64,000 nt of DNA from the NCBI GenBank assembly GCA_040007095.1, contig JBDTVS010000051.1, positions 16,234 through 80,233 on the forward strand, read 5' to 3'. Positions 45,620-53,377 of the stretch are shown here, in pieces (the stretch's first letter is position 1; each line of letters starts with the position of its first letter). This DNA is from JBDTVS01 sp040007095 (lineage in GTDB: Bacteria; Acidobacteriota; Vicinamibacteria; Vicinamibacterales; CAVVIG01). The position numbers were made by a program, and so were the translations under genes. Below the pieces are notes generated by a model, which was not told the origin of the DNA, made no database searches, and worked only from the letters and a program-made list of their open reading frames with translations.

Positions 45620-45740
45620 CCAGCAGCAGCACCGGGTAGCCGCGCGCCGACAGGCCGTCGCGCACCAGGCGGCTCACCGTGGACTTGCCAGCACCGGACA
45701 GACCGGTGATCCACCATACCGTCCCGTCGCCTCTCGCCAC
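45588..45740 (-). pseudogene. cysC: Truncated adenylylsulfate kinase (cysC) N-terminal fragment
   Basis: The 50-codon frame reads GTVWWITGLSGAGKSTVSRL and VLLLDGDVMR, the P-loop and DGD motif of APS kinase, and then hits a stop where a normal CysC would continue for about 130 more residues. The GTG start at 45740 has a good AGGAG ribosome site, so the promoter and start region look intact. The junction to a methyltransferase remnant lies close to 45600. APS kinase makes the sulfate donor PAPS, so a loss of sulfation is possible. Confidence 0.7.
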
Positions 45741-45866
45741 TTTTCTCCTGTCGTCACCCCACCGACCGACGTGCGCGCCGCCCGCACTATACGTCAGAGT
45801 CGAATTGCGCGCCCAACTCTCGATGAATTGCCGTCGTGTGTCAGGTCGTGTGTCAGGTTGACGTTT
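45741..45866. other. Leader upstream of the cysC fragment
   Basis: This is gene-free sequence between the cysC fragment and the hairpin element. It probably carries the old promoter. No motif was recognised. Confidence 0.3.
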
Positions 45867-45940
45867 ACCACCGAGCACACCGAGCACACCGAGGTAGAAC
45901 ATTAGGATTCTTCTCGGTGACCTCGGTGGCCTCGGTGGTT
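45867..45940. repeat. Hairpin element of 9-nt units (ACCGAG dialect), complete
   Basis: The left arm is ACCACCGAGCACACCGAGCA plus CACCGAG; the right arm is CTCGGTGACCTCGGTGGCCT plus CGGTGGTT. The loop is about 20 bases and AT-richer. It is preceded by TTGACGTTT and followed by TTGACC, the same borders as the element at 49950. Confidence 0.65.
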
Positions 45941-46207
45941 GACCTTGACCACACGGTATGATTTTCCGTGATGAACGGGCTGCACCTGCTTCCCGACAAC
46001 CAGGACATCTCCGATGTCGTGGACGGCAACGCGTGCCTGCTTCTGGATCAGGTGAGGACGCTCCATCTCGGGTCGCGTCGCTACATTCCGAACCACACGA
46101 TATATCCTGACCGGCGCATTGCCGAACACCGGGTCGCCGAGCGCCCGAATGCCTTCATCCGTCGGCCAGCCAACACCGGGCTCGATGCCTGATCCGGCAT
46201 GAAATCA
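45941..46207. other. Gene-free stretch between two hairpin elements
   Basis: Two overlapping short frames exist here (about 75 residues on each strand). Neither looks like a known family and neither has a good ribosome site. It may contain a decayed gene. Nothing firm is seen. Confidence 0.3.
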
Positions 46208-46270
46208 ACCACCGAGTCACCGGGCACACTCAGCCACACAAGGCTCGTGATCTCGGTCGCTCTCGGGTTC
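46208..46270. repeat. Hairpin element (ACCGAG dialect), degenerate
   Basis: The left arm is ACCACCGAGTCACCGGGCAC; the right arm, TGATCTCGGTCGCTCTCGGG, pairs only in part. It lies about 70 bases before the GT2-TPR-DUF4258 gene. Confidence 0.5.
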
Positions 46271-46341
46271 TCTCACTCGACGCGAGTGAAACTGACCACG
46301 CCCCGCGCTCTGACACACGGCGCCGCACACGCGCTCCCATC

Positions 46342-47829
46342 ATGAACGCCAAGAACCGGCTGACGGCATGCGACGTCGTGATCCCGGCGCGCAACGCCGA
46401 GCCATTCATCGCTTCCGCCATCCAGAGCGTCGTCGAGCAAAGCCTTCCAGCGTCTCGGATCATCATCGTCAACGACCGATCTACCGACGGCACGGCCGCC
46501 GCGGCCGCTGCATTCGGCAATCGTGTTGGCATTGTCGACGGCCACGGCGTGAGCGCCGGCGCCGCCAGGAATCTGGGCGTCCGCCACTCGGACAGCGAGC
46601 TGGTGGCGTTTCTCGACGCCGACGATGTCTGTCATCCCGGACGACTCGCTGCTCAAGTGCACGCGCTGCTCGAAAGCCCTGATGCCGGCATGGTGTTCTG
46701 CGACGGGGAATACGCCAATGCTTCCGGCCAACCGTCGGGAGTCGTCTTCAGCTGTCCGGAGTTCAATCGCGACGCCTTTCTTGGACAACTGTTCGAACGC
46801 AACCGTATCCTCAGCGCCTCGGTTTCCATGGTGCGCCGCTCGGCGTTCGATGTCGTGGGGGGGTTCGACGAACGGCTCACGCATGCCGAGGACTACGACC
46901 TGTGGATTCGGATGGCCGCGTCCTCCCCTATCGAGCACGTCGCCCAGGCGTTGGTGAGGTACCGCGTGCATGCCCGCAACCTCAGCAACGACCGGGAAGC
47001 GTTGCGTCGTCGTGAAGTCGAGATTCTGGGCAAACACGCGATTCGAGACATCCGATCGGCCCTGCTCCACGCGCACGACAACCCCTCCAGGGTCGAGCTG
47101 GAGCTGTCACGTGTACTCTTTCGGATGGACCGCTATGTCGAGGGCGAAGCGCTCCTTCGCGGCATCCAGCCCGACGTACCGCATCAGGCACTGCGGCATT
47201 TCATGCTCGGCAACTTCGCCGTCAAGCGCGGCGATTTCGACACGGCTGCCCGGGAGTTCTCGCGGTGCCTCGACTGCGACACCACGTTCGCGCCGTCTCA
47301 CAATAATCTCGGCGTGATCGCGGCGCTGGAGAGCCGATACCAGGAGTCTCACGACCACTTCCTCAAAGCAGCCGACCTTCGACCGGAGTACTCCGATCCA
47401 CGGCACAATCTGGACGCGCTGCAACCGAGACGACTCGCGCAACTACAATACACGTTCGCGCCGCTTCGGCCGGTGCTGAGGCCCGATCGAAAAGATGGAT
47501 CACGACATTTGAGCCGAACGCTGGAACAAGTACGGGCGTCGGTTGGGCGCGGCGAGGGTGTGTCATTCCACGGCTATGAGGAACTCGAAGCGGACGGTAT
47601 ACATGTGCACGACATCATCGGTGGACTGAGCACTGCCGAGGTGGTCGAGGACTACCCAGCCTACCCGAAAGGGCCATGCGTCCTGGTTCTGCAGCACGAT
47701 GGCACCAATCAGCCGATTCACGTAGTCTGGGGTATCCCGGCGGGTCAGGAGTCGCCAGCGGTCGTAGTCACCGCTTACAGACCCGATCCTGCAAAATGGG
47801 ATGACGCATGGCGAAGGAGACGGACATGA
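46342..47829 (+). CDS. GT2-TPR glycosyltransferase with a fused C-terminal DUF4258 domain
   Basis: In this 495-residue protein residues 1-230 form a GT2 domain (CDVVIPARNAEPFIASAIQS; IIIVNDRSTDGTAAA; LVAFLDADDVCHPG; HAEDYDLWIRMA). Residues about 250-370 are TPR-like. From about residue 390 the sequence LSRTLEQVRASVGRGE, HGYEELEADGIHVHDIIGG, PKGPCVLVLQHDG and VVVTAYRPDPAKWDDAW is a full DUF4258 domain, which elsewhere is usually a stand-alone small protein. A TTG at about 47509 could start it separately. The next gene looks like its normal small partner and overlaps the stop by ATGA. Confidence 0.82.
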   Translation: MNAKNRLTACDVVIPARNAEPFIASAIQSVVEQSLPASRIIIVNDRSTDGTAAAAAAFGNRVGIVDGHGVSAGAARNLGVRHSDSELVAFLDADDVCHPGRLAAQVHALLESPDAGMVFCDGEYANASGQPSGVVFSCPEFNRDAFLGQLFERNRILSASVSMVRRSAFDVVGGFDERLTHAEDYDLWIRMAASSPIEHVAQALVRYRVHARNLSNDREALRRREVEILGKHAIRDIRSALLHAHDNPSRVELELSRVLFRMDRYVEGEALLRGIQPDVPHQALRHFMLGNFAVKRGDFDTAAREFSRCLDCDTTFAPSHNNLGVIAALESRYQESHDHFLKAADLRPEYSDPRHNLDALQPRRLAQLQYTFAPLRPVLRPDRKDGSRHLSRTLEQVRASVGRGEGVSFHGYEELEADGIHVHDIIGGLSTAEVVEDYPAYPKGPCVLVLQHDGTNQPIHVVWGIPAGQESPAVVVTAYRPDPAKWDDAWRRRRT

Positions 47830-48044
47830 ACGGCAGGTCGATCAAGAAGCTCGTGCGCGAAGGAGACTTTGTCGCCGAGGTTGACATCAACCTTCTCGAT
47901 GCGGACGCAGGCTGGGCACCTTACGTGTCTATCGACGACGCGTACAAGCTCGATGACGTACGGGACGCGCTGAGGCTGGGAGACGTGAAGCGGGCCTCTC
48001 TCCTCGCCAACCGCGTGTACCGCCTCACCCCGGTAGAAGCCTGA
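47826..48044 (+). CDS. Small partner protein of the DUF4258 domain (antitoxin-like)
   Basis: The 72-residue product reads KLVREGDFVAEVDINLLDAD and GWAPYVSIDDAYKLDDVRDA, then LRLGDVKRASLLANRVYRLT, the pattern of the small acidic protein commonly encoded after DUF4258 genes. The pair has the layout of a toxin-antitoxin module, though activity is unproven. I place the start at 47826 (ATGA overlap, GGAG ribosome site); another ATG 18 bases upstream is in frame. Confidence 0.65.
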   Translation: MNGRSIKKLVREGDFVAEVDINLLDADAGWAPYVSIDDAYKLDDVRDALRLGDVKRASLLANRVYRLTPVEA

Positions 48045-48099
48045 GCAGCCACGGTACCCGCTCGATATCGCGATTTCCCGATCGTCCTCCGGACATTGA

Positions 48100-49026
48100 A
48101 TGCTGCCCGTCCCCGCACAGCTTCACGACATCTTTGGGTTGCCTGCATCGGCGGCCAGCCTGATTCACGATCACACCGACGGCGTCGACGTTCGCTGTCA
48201 CGCCGCGTCGCGGCAGGAGCGGGACGAGTACATCCTCGAAATCCTGGAACTGATCCGATCGCCGCGAATCGAGCGGTCGGTGGAGGAGAACCGGGCGGCG
48301 TGGGAGCGCGGCTGGCAGCAGAACCTCGAGGAGGCGCGCGCGAGCGGCTTCGCACTCGAGGCGCTCAGGCCGAAGTACTTCCGCGGCAATCGATTTCTTC
48401 GTTGGCAGGGCGATGTGGTCGTCAGCGAGAACCCGCAGATCGAGTATGACCTCTTCGTCCTCGCCCGCCGATTGTTGTTCGGATCGTTCCTGCCCGGCAT
48501 CCGCACGATCTACGAGATCGGTTCTGGCAGCGGGAACAATCTCTGGCTGCTGTCGGAACTGTTCCCAGAGGCCAGGATCATCGGGCTCGACTGGGTCGCG
48601 CCGGCCGTTCAACTGGCGACCGAGCTTGGCCGCGCATCGCGAAGGCAGATCGAGGGTCGGCACCTCGATATGCTCAATCCAGACCGGGCGTTCGCGCTGG
48701 ACCCGGGTGCCGCCGTCGTCACGATCCATGCTCTGGAACAGTTGGGCGATCAGCACCTGGCACTGCTCGACTGGCTGGCCGCGGCTCGGCCGGCCTTGGT
48801 GCTGCACTACGAGCCGATCCTCGAGTTCTACGACCGCGCCAACGTGCTCGATTACCTGGCCCTCTGGTATTCGCAGCGCCGTCGATATCTGACCGGATTC
48901 TGGACCGAGCTGGCCGCTCGCCGGGACGCAGGCCGCATCGAGGTGCTCGACGCGCGAAGACCGCGGCTCGGCGGCGTCTACCACGAGGCCTCGGTCATCG
49001 TCTGGCGGCCCACGGCGATAGATTAG
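48100..49026 (+). CDS. SAM-dependent methyltransferase
   Basis: This is a 308-residue class I methyltransferase. The SAM motif is at about residue 140 (IYEIGSGSGNNLWLLSELFP), followed by IIGLDWVAPAVQLATEL and later AAVVTIHALEQLG, LVLHYEPILEFYD. The N-terminal 130 residues are helical. The family has no assigned substrate; it resembles methyltransferases in polysaccharide clusters. It follows the antitoxin-like gene by about 55 bases. Confidence 0.75.
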   Translation: MLPVPAQLHDIFGLPASAASLIHDHTDGVDVRCHAASRQERDEYILEILELIRSPRIERSVEENRAAWERGWQQNLEEARASGFALEALRPKYFRGNRFLRWQGDVVVSENPQIEYDLFVLARRLLFGSFLPGIRTIYEIGSGSGNNLWLLSELFPEARIIGLDWVAPAVQLATELGRASRRQIEGRHLDMLNPDRAFALDPGAAVVTIHALEQLGDQHLALLDWLAAARPALVLHYEPILEFYDRANVLDYLALWYSQRRRYLTGFWTELAARRDAGRIEVLDARRPRLGGVYHEASVIVWRPTAID

Positions 49027-49071
49027 TGTCTGTATCCGCTGAAGCAAATCAGCCGGCGATGGGGCTCTGGA

Positions 49072-49100
49072 TTCGGTGTGCTCCGCGCACTCGGTAGTTG
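49072..49100 (+). repeat. Hairpin-family half-element (CTCGGTG dialect)
   Basis: The arm TTCGGTGTGCTCCGCGCACT plus CGGTAGTTG lies 35 bases left of the inverted-repeat element at 49135. A related arm sits on its right at 49329, so the MITE-like element may have inserted in or beside a hairpin element. Confidence 0.4.
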
Positions 49101-49134
49101 AATCTTCAGTGGATCAGGGGCAAGACCACCGGCG

Positions 49135-49298
49135 TAAGGACCCGTAGATGAATCACGTGTGCCATTCTGGGCGTCGAGGCGCCCGCCCGGCAAGGCGCGA
49201 GGAGCGCGCATACCGGGCGTATGCAAGTGACGAGCAACGCCGCCCGGCGGGATGCATCGGCGGCCAGAGTGCGCACGTTATTCATCTACGGGTCCTTA
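49135..49298. mobile_element. Complete MITE-like element with 28-bp terminal inverted repeats
   Basis: This 164-bp element is bounded by 28-base inverted repeats starting TAAGGACCCGTAGATGAAT (49135-49162 and 49271-49298; 26 of 28 bases match). The interior contains GGCAAGGCGCGAGGAGCG, CATACCGGGCGTATG, GACGAGCAACGCCGCCC and GGGATGCATCGG. The first 55 bases recur at 63946 with two differences. It encodes no protein. The rest of 49027-49399 holds two hairpin-family arms and no gene. Confidence 0.75.
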
Positions 49299-49328
49299 GG
49301 GCGAGCAGAATCAACGAGGGCGACTGTG

Positions 49329-49359
49329 GCTCGGCAGGCTCGGTGAACCCGGTGGTTTT
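49329..49359 (+). repeat. Hairpin-family half-element (CTCGGTG dialect)
   Basis: The arm GGCTCGGCAGGCTCGGTG plus AACCCGGTGGTTTT consists of 9-nt-like units. It lies 30 bases right of the inverted-repeat element and about 40 bases before the RmlC-like gene. Confidence 0.4.
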
Positions 49360-49399
49360 GGTGACGGAAACAATCCAGCGCTAGAGGGTACCGCGGTTT

Positions 49400-49909
49400 A
49401 TGCAGGTAAACGACTCGACTCTGGACGGCGTGAAAATCATCACGCCGCCGACACTGTCCGAAGACTTCCGCGGCACGTACGTGGAGCTGTACAACGAATC
49501 GTTGTACCGGCAGCACGGCATCGACGCGACCTTCCTCCAGGATGACATCTCGACCTCTACGCGACACGTCCTGCGCGGCGTCCACGGCGACCGGAAAACC
49601 TGGAAGCTCATCTCGTGCCTGGTCGGCCGCTTCTACCTGCTGGTCGTGAACAACGACCCGAGCCATCCGCAGTACCGGCGCTGGCAGGGCTTCACCCTGT
49701 CGGAGAACAATCGGCTGCAGGTGCTCATCCCTCCGGGATTTGGCAACGGCCACGTCGTGCTGAGCGACTTCGCGGTGTTTCACTACAAGCAGTCGACCTA
49801 CTACGAGCGCGAATCGCAATTCACCTTGCTGTGGAATGACCCGGCGCTCGGATTCTGGTGGCCGGTGCGCGATCCGATCGTGTCGCGCCGGGATTGCGGG
49901 CTCGAATAA
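49400..49909 (+). CDS. RmlC-like nucleotide-sugar 3,5-epimerase
   Basis: The 169-residue product has the dTDP-4-dehydrorhamnose 3,5-epimerase fold: ITPPTLSEDFRGTYVELYNE, STRHVLRGVHGDRKTWKLIS (active-site His) and IPPGFGNGHVVLSD. The family also includes GDP-heptose epimerases. No other dTDP-rhamnose gene (RmlA, RmlB, RmlD) lies nearby. With gmhA, an HddA-like kinase and a GMD-like dehydratase in the window, a role on a GDP-heptose derivative is as plausible as one on dTDP-rhamnose. Confidence 0.8.
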   Translation: MQVNDSTLDGVKIITPPTLSEDFRGTYVELYNESLYRQHGIDATFLQDDISTSTRHVLRGVHGDRKTWKLISCLVGRFYLLVVNNDPSHPQYRRWQGFTLSENNRLQVLIPPGFGNGHVVLSDFAVFHYKQSTYYERESQFTLLWNDPALGFWWPVRDPIVSRRDCGLE

Positions 49910-49949
49910 CCAGACGCAGCGTCACTCGTGGTGTATCAGTTTGACGTTT

Positions 49950-50014
49950 ACCACCGAGCACACCCCAGTGCACCGAGGCAAGACATTGGGTTTCTCTCGG
50001 TGATCTCGGTGGTT
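49950..50014. repeat. Hairpin element of 9-nt units (ACCGAG dialect), complete
   Basis: The left arm is ACCACCGAGCACACC; the right arm is CTCGGTGATCTCGGTGGTT. It is flanked by TTGACGTTT on both sides. It shares its flanks with the element at 45867. Confidence 0.65.
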
Positions 50015-50058
50015 GACGTTTGAAACTCAAACGCGCCGCGTCACTTGACCGTCTCGCT

Positions 50059-50077
50059 GGTAAGACGATATCTTACC
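50059..50077. promoter_or_regulatory. Palindromic operator-like site before the VapB-like gene
   Basis: GGTAAGA-CGATA-TCTTACC is a perfect 7-bp inverted repeat with a 5-base spacer, ending five bases before the antitoxin ATG. AbrB-type antitoxins usually bind such sites to repress their own operon. Confidence 0.6.
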
Positions 50078-50081
50078 TTCG

Positions 50082-50312
50082 ATGAAGACGACGGTATCCT
50101 CGAAGGGCCAGATCGTGCTGCCGGCGGAGCTTCGCCAGCAGGACCGCATCGAAGCCGGGCAGGAATTCGAAATCGAGCGGCTCGATCGCGGCGAGTACCG
50201 GCTGGTGCGGCGCACCGCCAGCCCGAACGAAGGCGTGGTGGATTGGTTGTTGGCCTGCCCCGAGAAGGGATTCTTCGTCCCGATAGAATCTGAGTGGACA
50301 GACACGTTGTGA
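50082..50312 (+). CDS. vapB: AbrB/MazE-type antitoxin (VapB-like)
   Basis: The 76-residue product begins MKTTVSSKGQIVLPAELRQQ, the typical swapped-hairpin DNA-binding domain. It continues with EAGQEFEIERLDRGEYRL and a C-terminal toxin-binding part (GVVDWLLACPEKGFFVP). It directly precedes a PIN toxin gene and overlaps it by GTGA. A perfect palindrome lies just upstream. Confidence 0.85.
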   Translation: MKTTVSSKGQIVLPAELRQQDRIEAGQEFEIERLDRGEYRLVRRTASPNEGVVDWLLACPEKGFFVPIESEWTDTL

Positions 50313-50722
50313 CCTTCCTGGTCGACGCGAGCGTGCTCAGCGAACCCACGAAAGTGTCCCCGAACCCGAGGGTCGTCGAATGGCTCAGGCGCCATGAGTC
50401 GGAAATCGCCATCGACCCCATCATTCTGGGCGAGGTTCGGTACGGAATCTTGATGCTACCCAAAGGAAAGCGGCGAGCTGGCCTCGAGCGCTGGTTCGAT
50501 ACCGGCGTTCAAAGGCTTCAATGCCTGCCGTGGGAAGCGGAAACGGGACTGCGATGGGCAGCGCTGCTCGCCAGTCTTCGCGCCGCAGGCCGCGCCGTGC
50601 CGATCAAGGACAGCCTCATCGCGGCCTCAGCGCTCGCTCACGGTCTGGTCGTCGCCACACGCAACCGCGCTGACTTCCAGAAAACGGGCGTCACACTCGT
50701 CGATCCGTTCACAGAAGGATGA
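50309..50722 (+). CDS. vapC: PIN-domain toxin (VapC-like)
   Basis: VapC toxins are RNases. The 137-residue product has acidic active-site residues in FLVDASVLSEPTK, PIILGEVRYGILMLP and IKDSLIAASALAHGLVVATR, with RNRADF near the end. I placed the start at the GTG at 50309, overlapping the antitoxin stop; the frame has another GTG at 50294. Its stop overlaps the ATG of the next glycosyltransferase gene. Confidence 0.85.
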   Translation: MTFLVDASVLSEPTKVSPNPRVVEWLRRHESEIAIDPIILGEVRYGILMLPKGKRRAGLERWFDTGVQRLQCLPWEAETGLRWAALLASLRAAGRAVPIKDSLIAASALAHGLVVATRNRADFQKTGVTLVDPFTEG

Positions 50723-52143
50723 CGCGGGATCAACCGCTCTTCTCCATCATCTGCACGGTCAAGGATCGCGCCTCTCTGATCAGGCCATGCGTCGAAAGCG
50801 TACTGGCTCAAGACGACCCATCTGTCGACTTCGTCGTCCAGGACGGGGCGTCGACTGACGGCACACTCGCAATTCTGCGTGAATACGGCGACCGCATTCG
50901 ACTGGTGTCGGAACCCGATGCGGGCGCCGGCGACGGTTTGTTCCGGGCGCTCCGACGCGCGCGCGGCGAGTTCTGGGGGTCCTGCCTGTCGGACGAACGA
51001 CTGGTCCCGGACGCCGTCTCCTGGGCGCGGCGCACGTTCGCGGAACATCACGACCTGGGCGGCATGTACGGCTACGCCGAAGGCATCGATCGCGAAGGCG
51101 CGCGGCTGTCGCGGCAGGACGCTGGGGAGTTTTCGATCGAGAGCCTGCTGACCTATCGTCAACTCCCGCCGTTCGTGGCCAGCTTCTTTCGAATGGCCGA
51201 CTACCGGCAGATCGGGCTCTGGGACTACACGGGCGGCGGCGAGCTGGACCTCTGGTTTCGGTTCGCGGTTCGATTCGCGATCCGCCGATTTCCAAAGCTC
51301 GTCGCCTACTACGGCATCGACCGCTCCACGCTCTCCAACCAGACGATGATCTACAAGGCCGAACGAGACTCTCGACTGGAGACGCTGAGGCGGCTGTTTC
51401 ACGATGATCCGGCAGGGCGATCCTACCTGCACCTCGAGGCTCGAGCGTATGCCGGATTCTTCCTTCGCTACGCCGGGATGTTTGTCCGCAACGCCGAATG
51501 GGATCTCGCGAGCGAGTCCTTCCGCCAGGCTCGAGCGCATTGGCCCGCTTGTGCCCATGACTGGCTCTCGGAAGGCGATCCGCGCGTGACCGCGCTCCAA
51601 CTTCGCTTCGCCTCGCCGTCCGACGTGCCGTCGCGGCGGCGCACGCTGATCGACCACGTTGGGTCGCCATCGCGCGAATCGTGCGCCGCCCTCCTGCAAT
51701 TTCCTCGAGAGGAAGCGGAAACACTGCGCCTCGAGTGGCTGCACTACACTGTGGATCGGCCATTCAACGTGTGGACACTCCTTCCCTCTTTGGGCATTCA
51801 GTGCGTCGCGCTCTTCGGTGGTGAAGGATGGGGCCTCGCAGTCCATCGGCAACTGGCCACCGCCGGCGTCGCCTGCCTCGCGGTCATCGACAACAACGCG
51901 AGCACGCGGCAGGCGGCGATGATTCCGGCGCCGTACTTTTCGCTGGCTGACTACACCGTCAATGGCCCCGCTGTGGACGCTGTGCTCTCCAGTCTCCAGG
52001 GCGACCACGACCGGACCGTGCTTGAGGAGCTTCAAGCCAAGTTGGGGCCTGCGGCGCCTGTACTGTCGTGGAAGACGCTGTTCTCGATTCTTGCCGACGC
52101 TCCGGCCTCCACGTCTACTTCTAGGGCGATACAAGACGTGTGA
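50719..52143 (+). CDS. GT2 glycosyltransferase with a C-terminal Rossmann-like domain
   Basis: In this 474-residue protein residues 1-220 form a GT2 domain (FSIICTVKDRASLIRPCVES; VVQDGASTDGTLAILREY; GELDLWFRFAV). The middle is helical. The last about 150 residues show VALFGGEGWGLAVHRQLATA and VACLAVIDNNASTR, a dinucleotide-binding-like fold as in some sugar-modifying proteins. The ATG overlaps the VapC stop, so the toxin module and this gene may share a transcript. Confidence 0.82.
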   Translation: MTRDQPLFSIICTVKDRASLIRPCVESVLAQDDPSVDFVVQDGASTDGTLAILREYGDRIRLVSEPDAGAGDGLFRALRRARGEFWGSCLSDERLVPDAVSWARRTFAEHHDLGGMYGYAEGIDREGARLSRQDAGEFSIESLLTYRQLPPFVASFFRMADYRQIGLWDYTGGGELDLWFRFAVRFAIRRFPKLVAYYGIDRSTLSNQTMIYKAERDSRLETLRRLFHDDPAGRSYLHLEARAYAGFFLRYAGMFVRNAEWDLASESFRQARAHWPACAHDWLSEGDPRVTALQLRFASPSDVPSRRRTLIDHVGSPSRESCAALLQFPREEAETLRLEWLHYTVDRPFNVWTLLPSLGIQCVALFGGEGWGLAVHRQLATAGVACLAVIDNNASTRQAAMIPAPYFSLADYTVNGPAVDAVLSSLQGDHDRTVLEELQAKLGPAAPVLSWKTLFSILADAPASTSTSRAIQDV

Positions 52144-52255
52144 CCGCGGGAGCACGGCGCCGCAAACACCTCGGCTCGACAAACGAACCGGCGGGCCTGG
52201 AGCACGCGCGCTGCATGGCGCTCCATTGAGCTTCGAGAACGGGAAAGGAATGAGA

Positions 52256-53269
52256 ATGCCGGCACGCGCGTTCATCACAGGCATCACAGGGATGGTGGGG
52301 TCGCACCTCGCCGATTTTCTCCTCGCGCAGACTGACTGGGAAATCATCGGCCTGTCCCGGTGGCGAAGCCCGATGGACAACATCGAGCATCTGTTCCCGC
52401 GGATTAACGATGGGGATCGAGTCACGCTGGTCCAGGGCGACCTGCGCGACAGCCTGTCGATGCAGCGTGCGGTTGACCTTGCGCGGCCCGACTACGTGTT
52501 TCACCTGGCAGCACAGAGCTACCCGCGCGTCAGCTTCGACTCTCCGCTCGAGACGCTCGAGCCGAACATTCTCGGTACCTGCCGGCTGCTCGAATGCCTC
52601 CGGTTACGGAAGGATCTCAGCCCGGTTGTTCACGTCTGCTCCTCATCCGAAGTGTTCGGTCGAGTGCCTCGCGAGCGTCTCCCGATCGACGAATCGTGCT
52701 CCTTTCATCCAGCGTCTCCATATGCCATTTCGAAAGTGGCGACGGATCTCCTGGGCCGCTACTACGCGGAGGCCTACGGTCTGAAGATTGTGACGACCAG
52801 GATGTTCACGCACACCGGACCACGCCGCGGCGACGTGTTCGCCGAGTCGACTTTTGCCAAGCAGATCGCGATGATCGAGTCGGGCCAGCTCCCACCGATC
52901 GTCAAGACTGGCAATCTCGACTCGCTCAGAACCTGGGCCGACGTTCGCGATGCAGTCCGCGCGTATTTCATGCTGGTAACGGTCGATCCGATTCCCGGCG
53001 AGGTCTACAACATCGGCGGCGCCTATTCGTGCACCATCGGCGACATGCTGCAGACGCTGCTGTCGTTCGCCACGGTCCAGGGCATCCGCGTCGAGACCGA
53101 CCCCGAACGCCTGCGGCCGATCGACGCCGATCTCCAGGTGCCCGACACGACGAAGTTTCGCACCCACACCGGCTGGGCTCCCGAAATCCCCTTCGAGCAG
53201 ACCATGCGCGATCTGCTTCAGTACTGGCGGGACCGGATGGCCAACGGTCAGCGGTTTCTTCAACGGTGA
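52256..53269 (+). CDS. GDP-mannose 4,6-dehydratase-like enzyme (SDR)
   Basis: The 337-residue product has ARAFITGITGMVGSHLADFL, then DYVFHLAAQSYPRVSFDSPL, CSSSEVFGRV and an intact YxxxK pair in SPYAISKVATDLLGRYYAEA. The segment FTHTGPRRGDVFAESTFAKQ is characteristic of GMD-type nucleotide-sugar dehydratases. The start at 52256 has an AAAGGA ribosome site. It makes a 4-keto-6-deoxy sugar from GDP-mannose or a GDP-heptose; which one cannot be told. Confidence 0.85.
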   Translation: MPARAFITGITGMVGSHLADFLLAQTDWEIIGLSRWRSPMDNIEHLFPRINDGDRVTLVQGDLRDSLSMQRAVDLARPDYVFHLAAQSYPRVSFDSPLETLEPNILGTCRLLECLRLRKDLSPVVHVCSSSEVFGRVPRERLPIDESCSFHPASPYAISKVATDLLGRYYAEAYGLKIVTTRMFTHTGPRRGDVFAESTFAKQIAMIESGQLPPIVKTGNLDSLRTWADVRDAVRAYFMLVTVDPIPGEVYNIGGAYSCTIGDMLQTLLSFATVQGIRVETDPERLRPIDADLQVPDTTKFRTHTGWAPEIPFEQTMRDLLQYWRDRMANGQRFLQR

Positions 53270-53294
53270 GGGTCTTCAACGTAAATCGAAATGC

Positions 53295-53350
53295 AACCAC
53301 GAAAGCACTGTTGAATGCATTCGCTTCGTGTTCTTTGTGTCCATGGTGGG
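53295..53350. repeat. Hairpin element (CTTCGTG dialect), complete
   Basis: The left arm is AACCACGAAAGCACTG; the right arm is CTTCGTGTTCTTTGTGTCCA plus TGG, with a short spacer. It fills most of the gap between two SDR genes. Confidence 0.55.
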
Positions 53351-53377
53351 CATTCGTCATGACCGACATGATGCGCC

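Noticed and set aside
45968..46192. 74-codon plus-strand frame and overlapping minus-strand frame between hairpins
   Set aside because: There is no ribosome site, no family resemblance and both strands are open, so neither can be supported as a gene.
50638..52425. 595-codon minus-strand frame opposite the GT2 gene
   Set aside because: It has no recognisable motif and mirrors the codon pattern of the real plus-strand genes.
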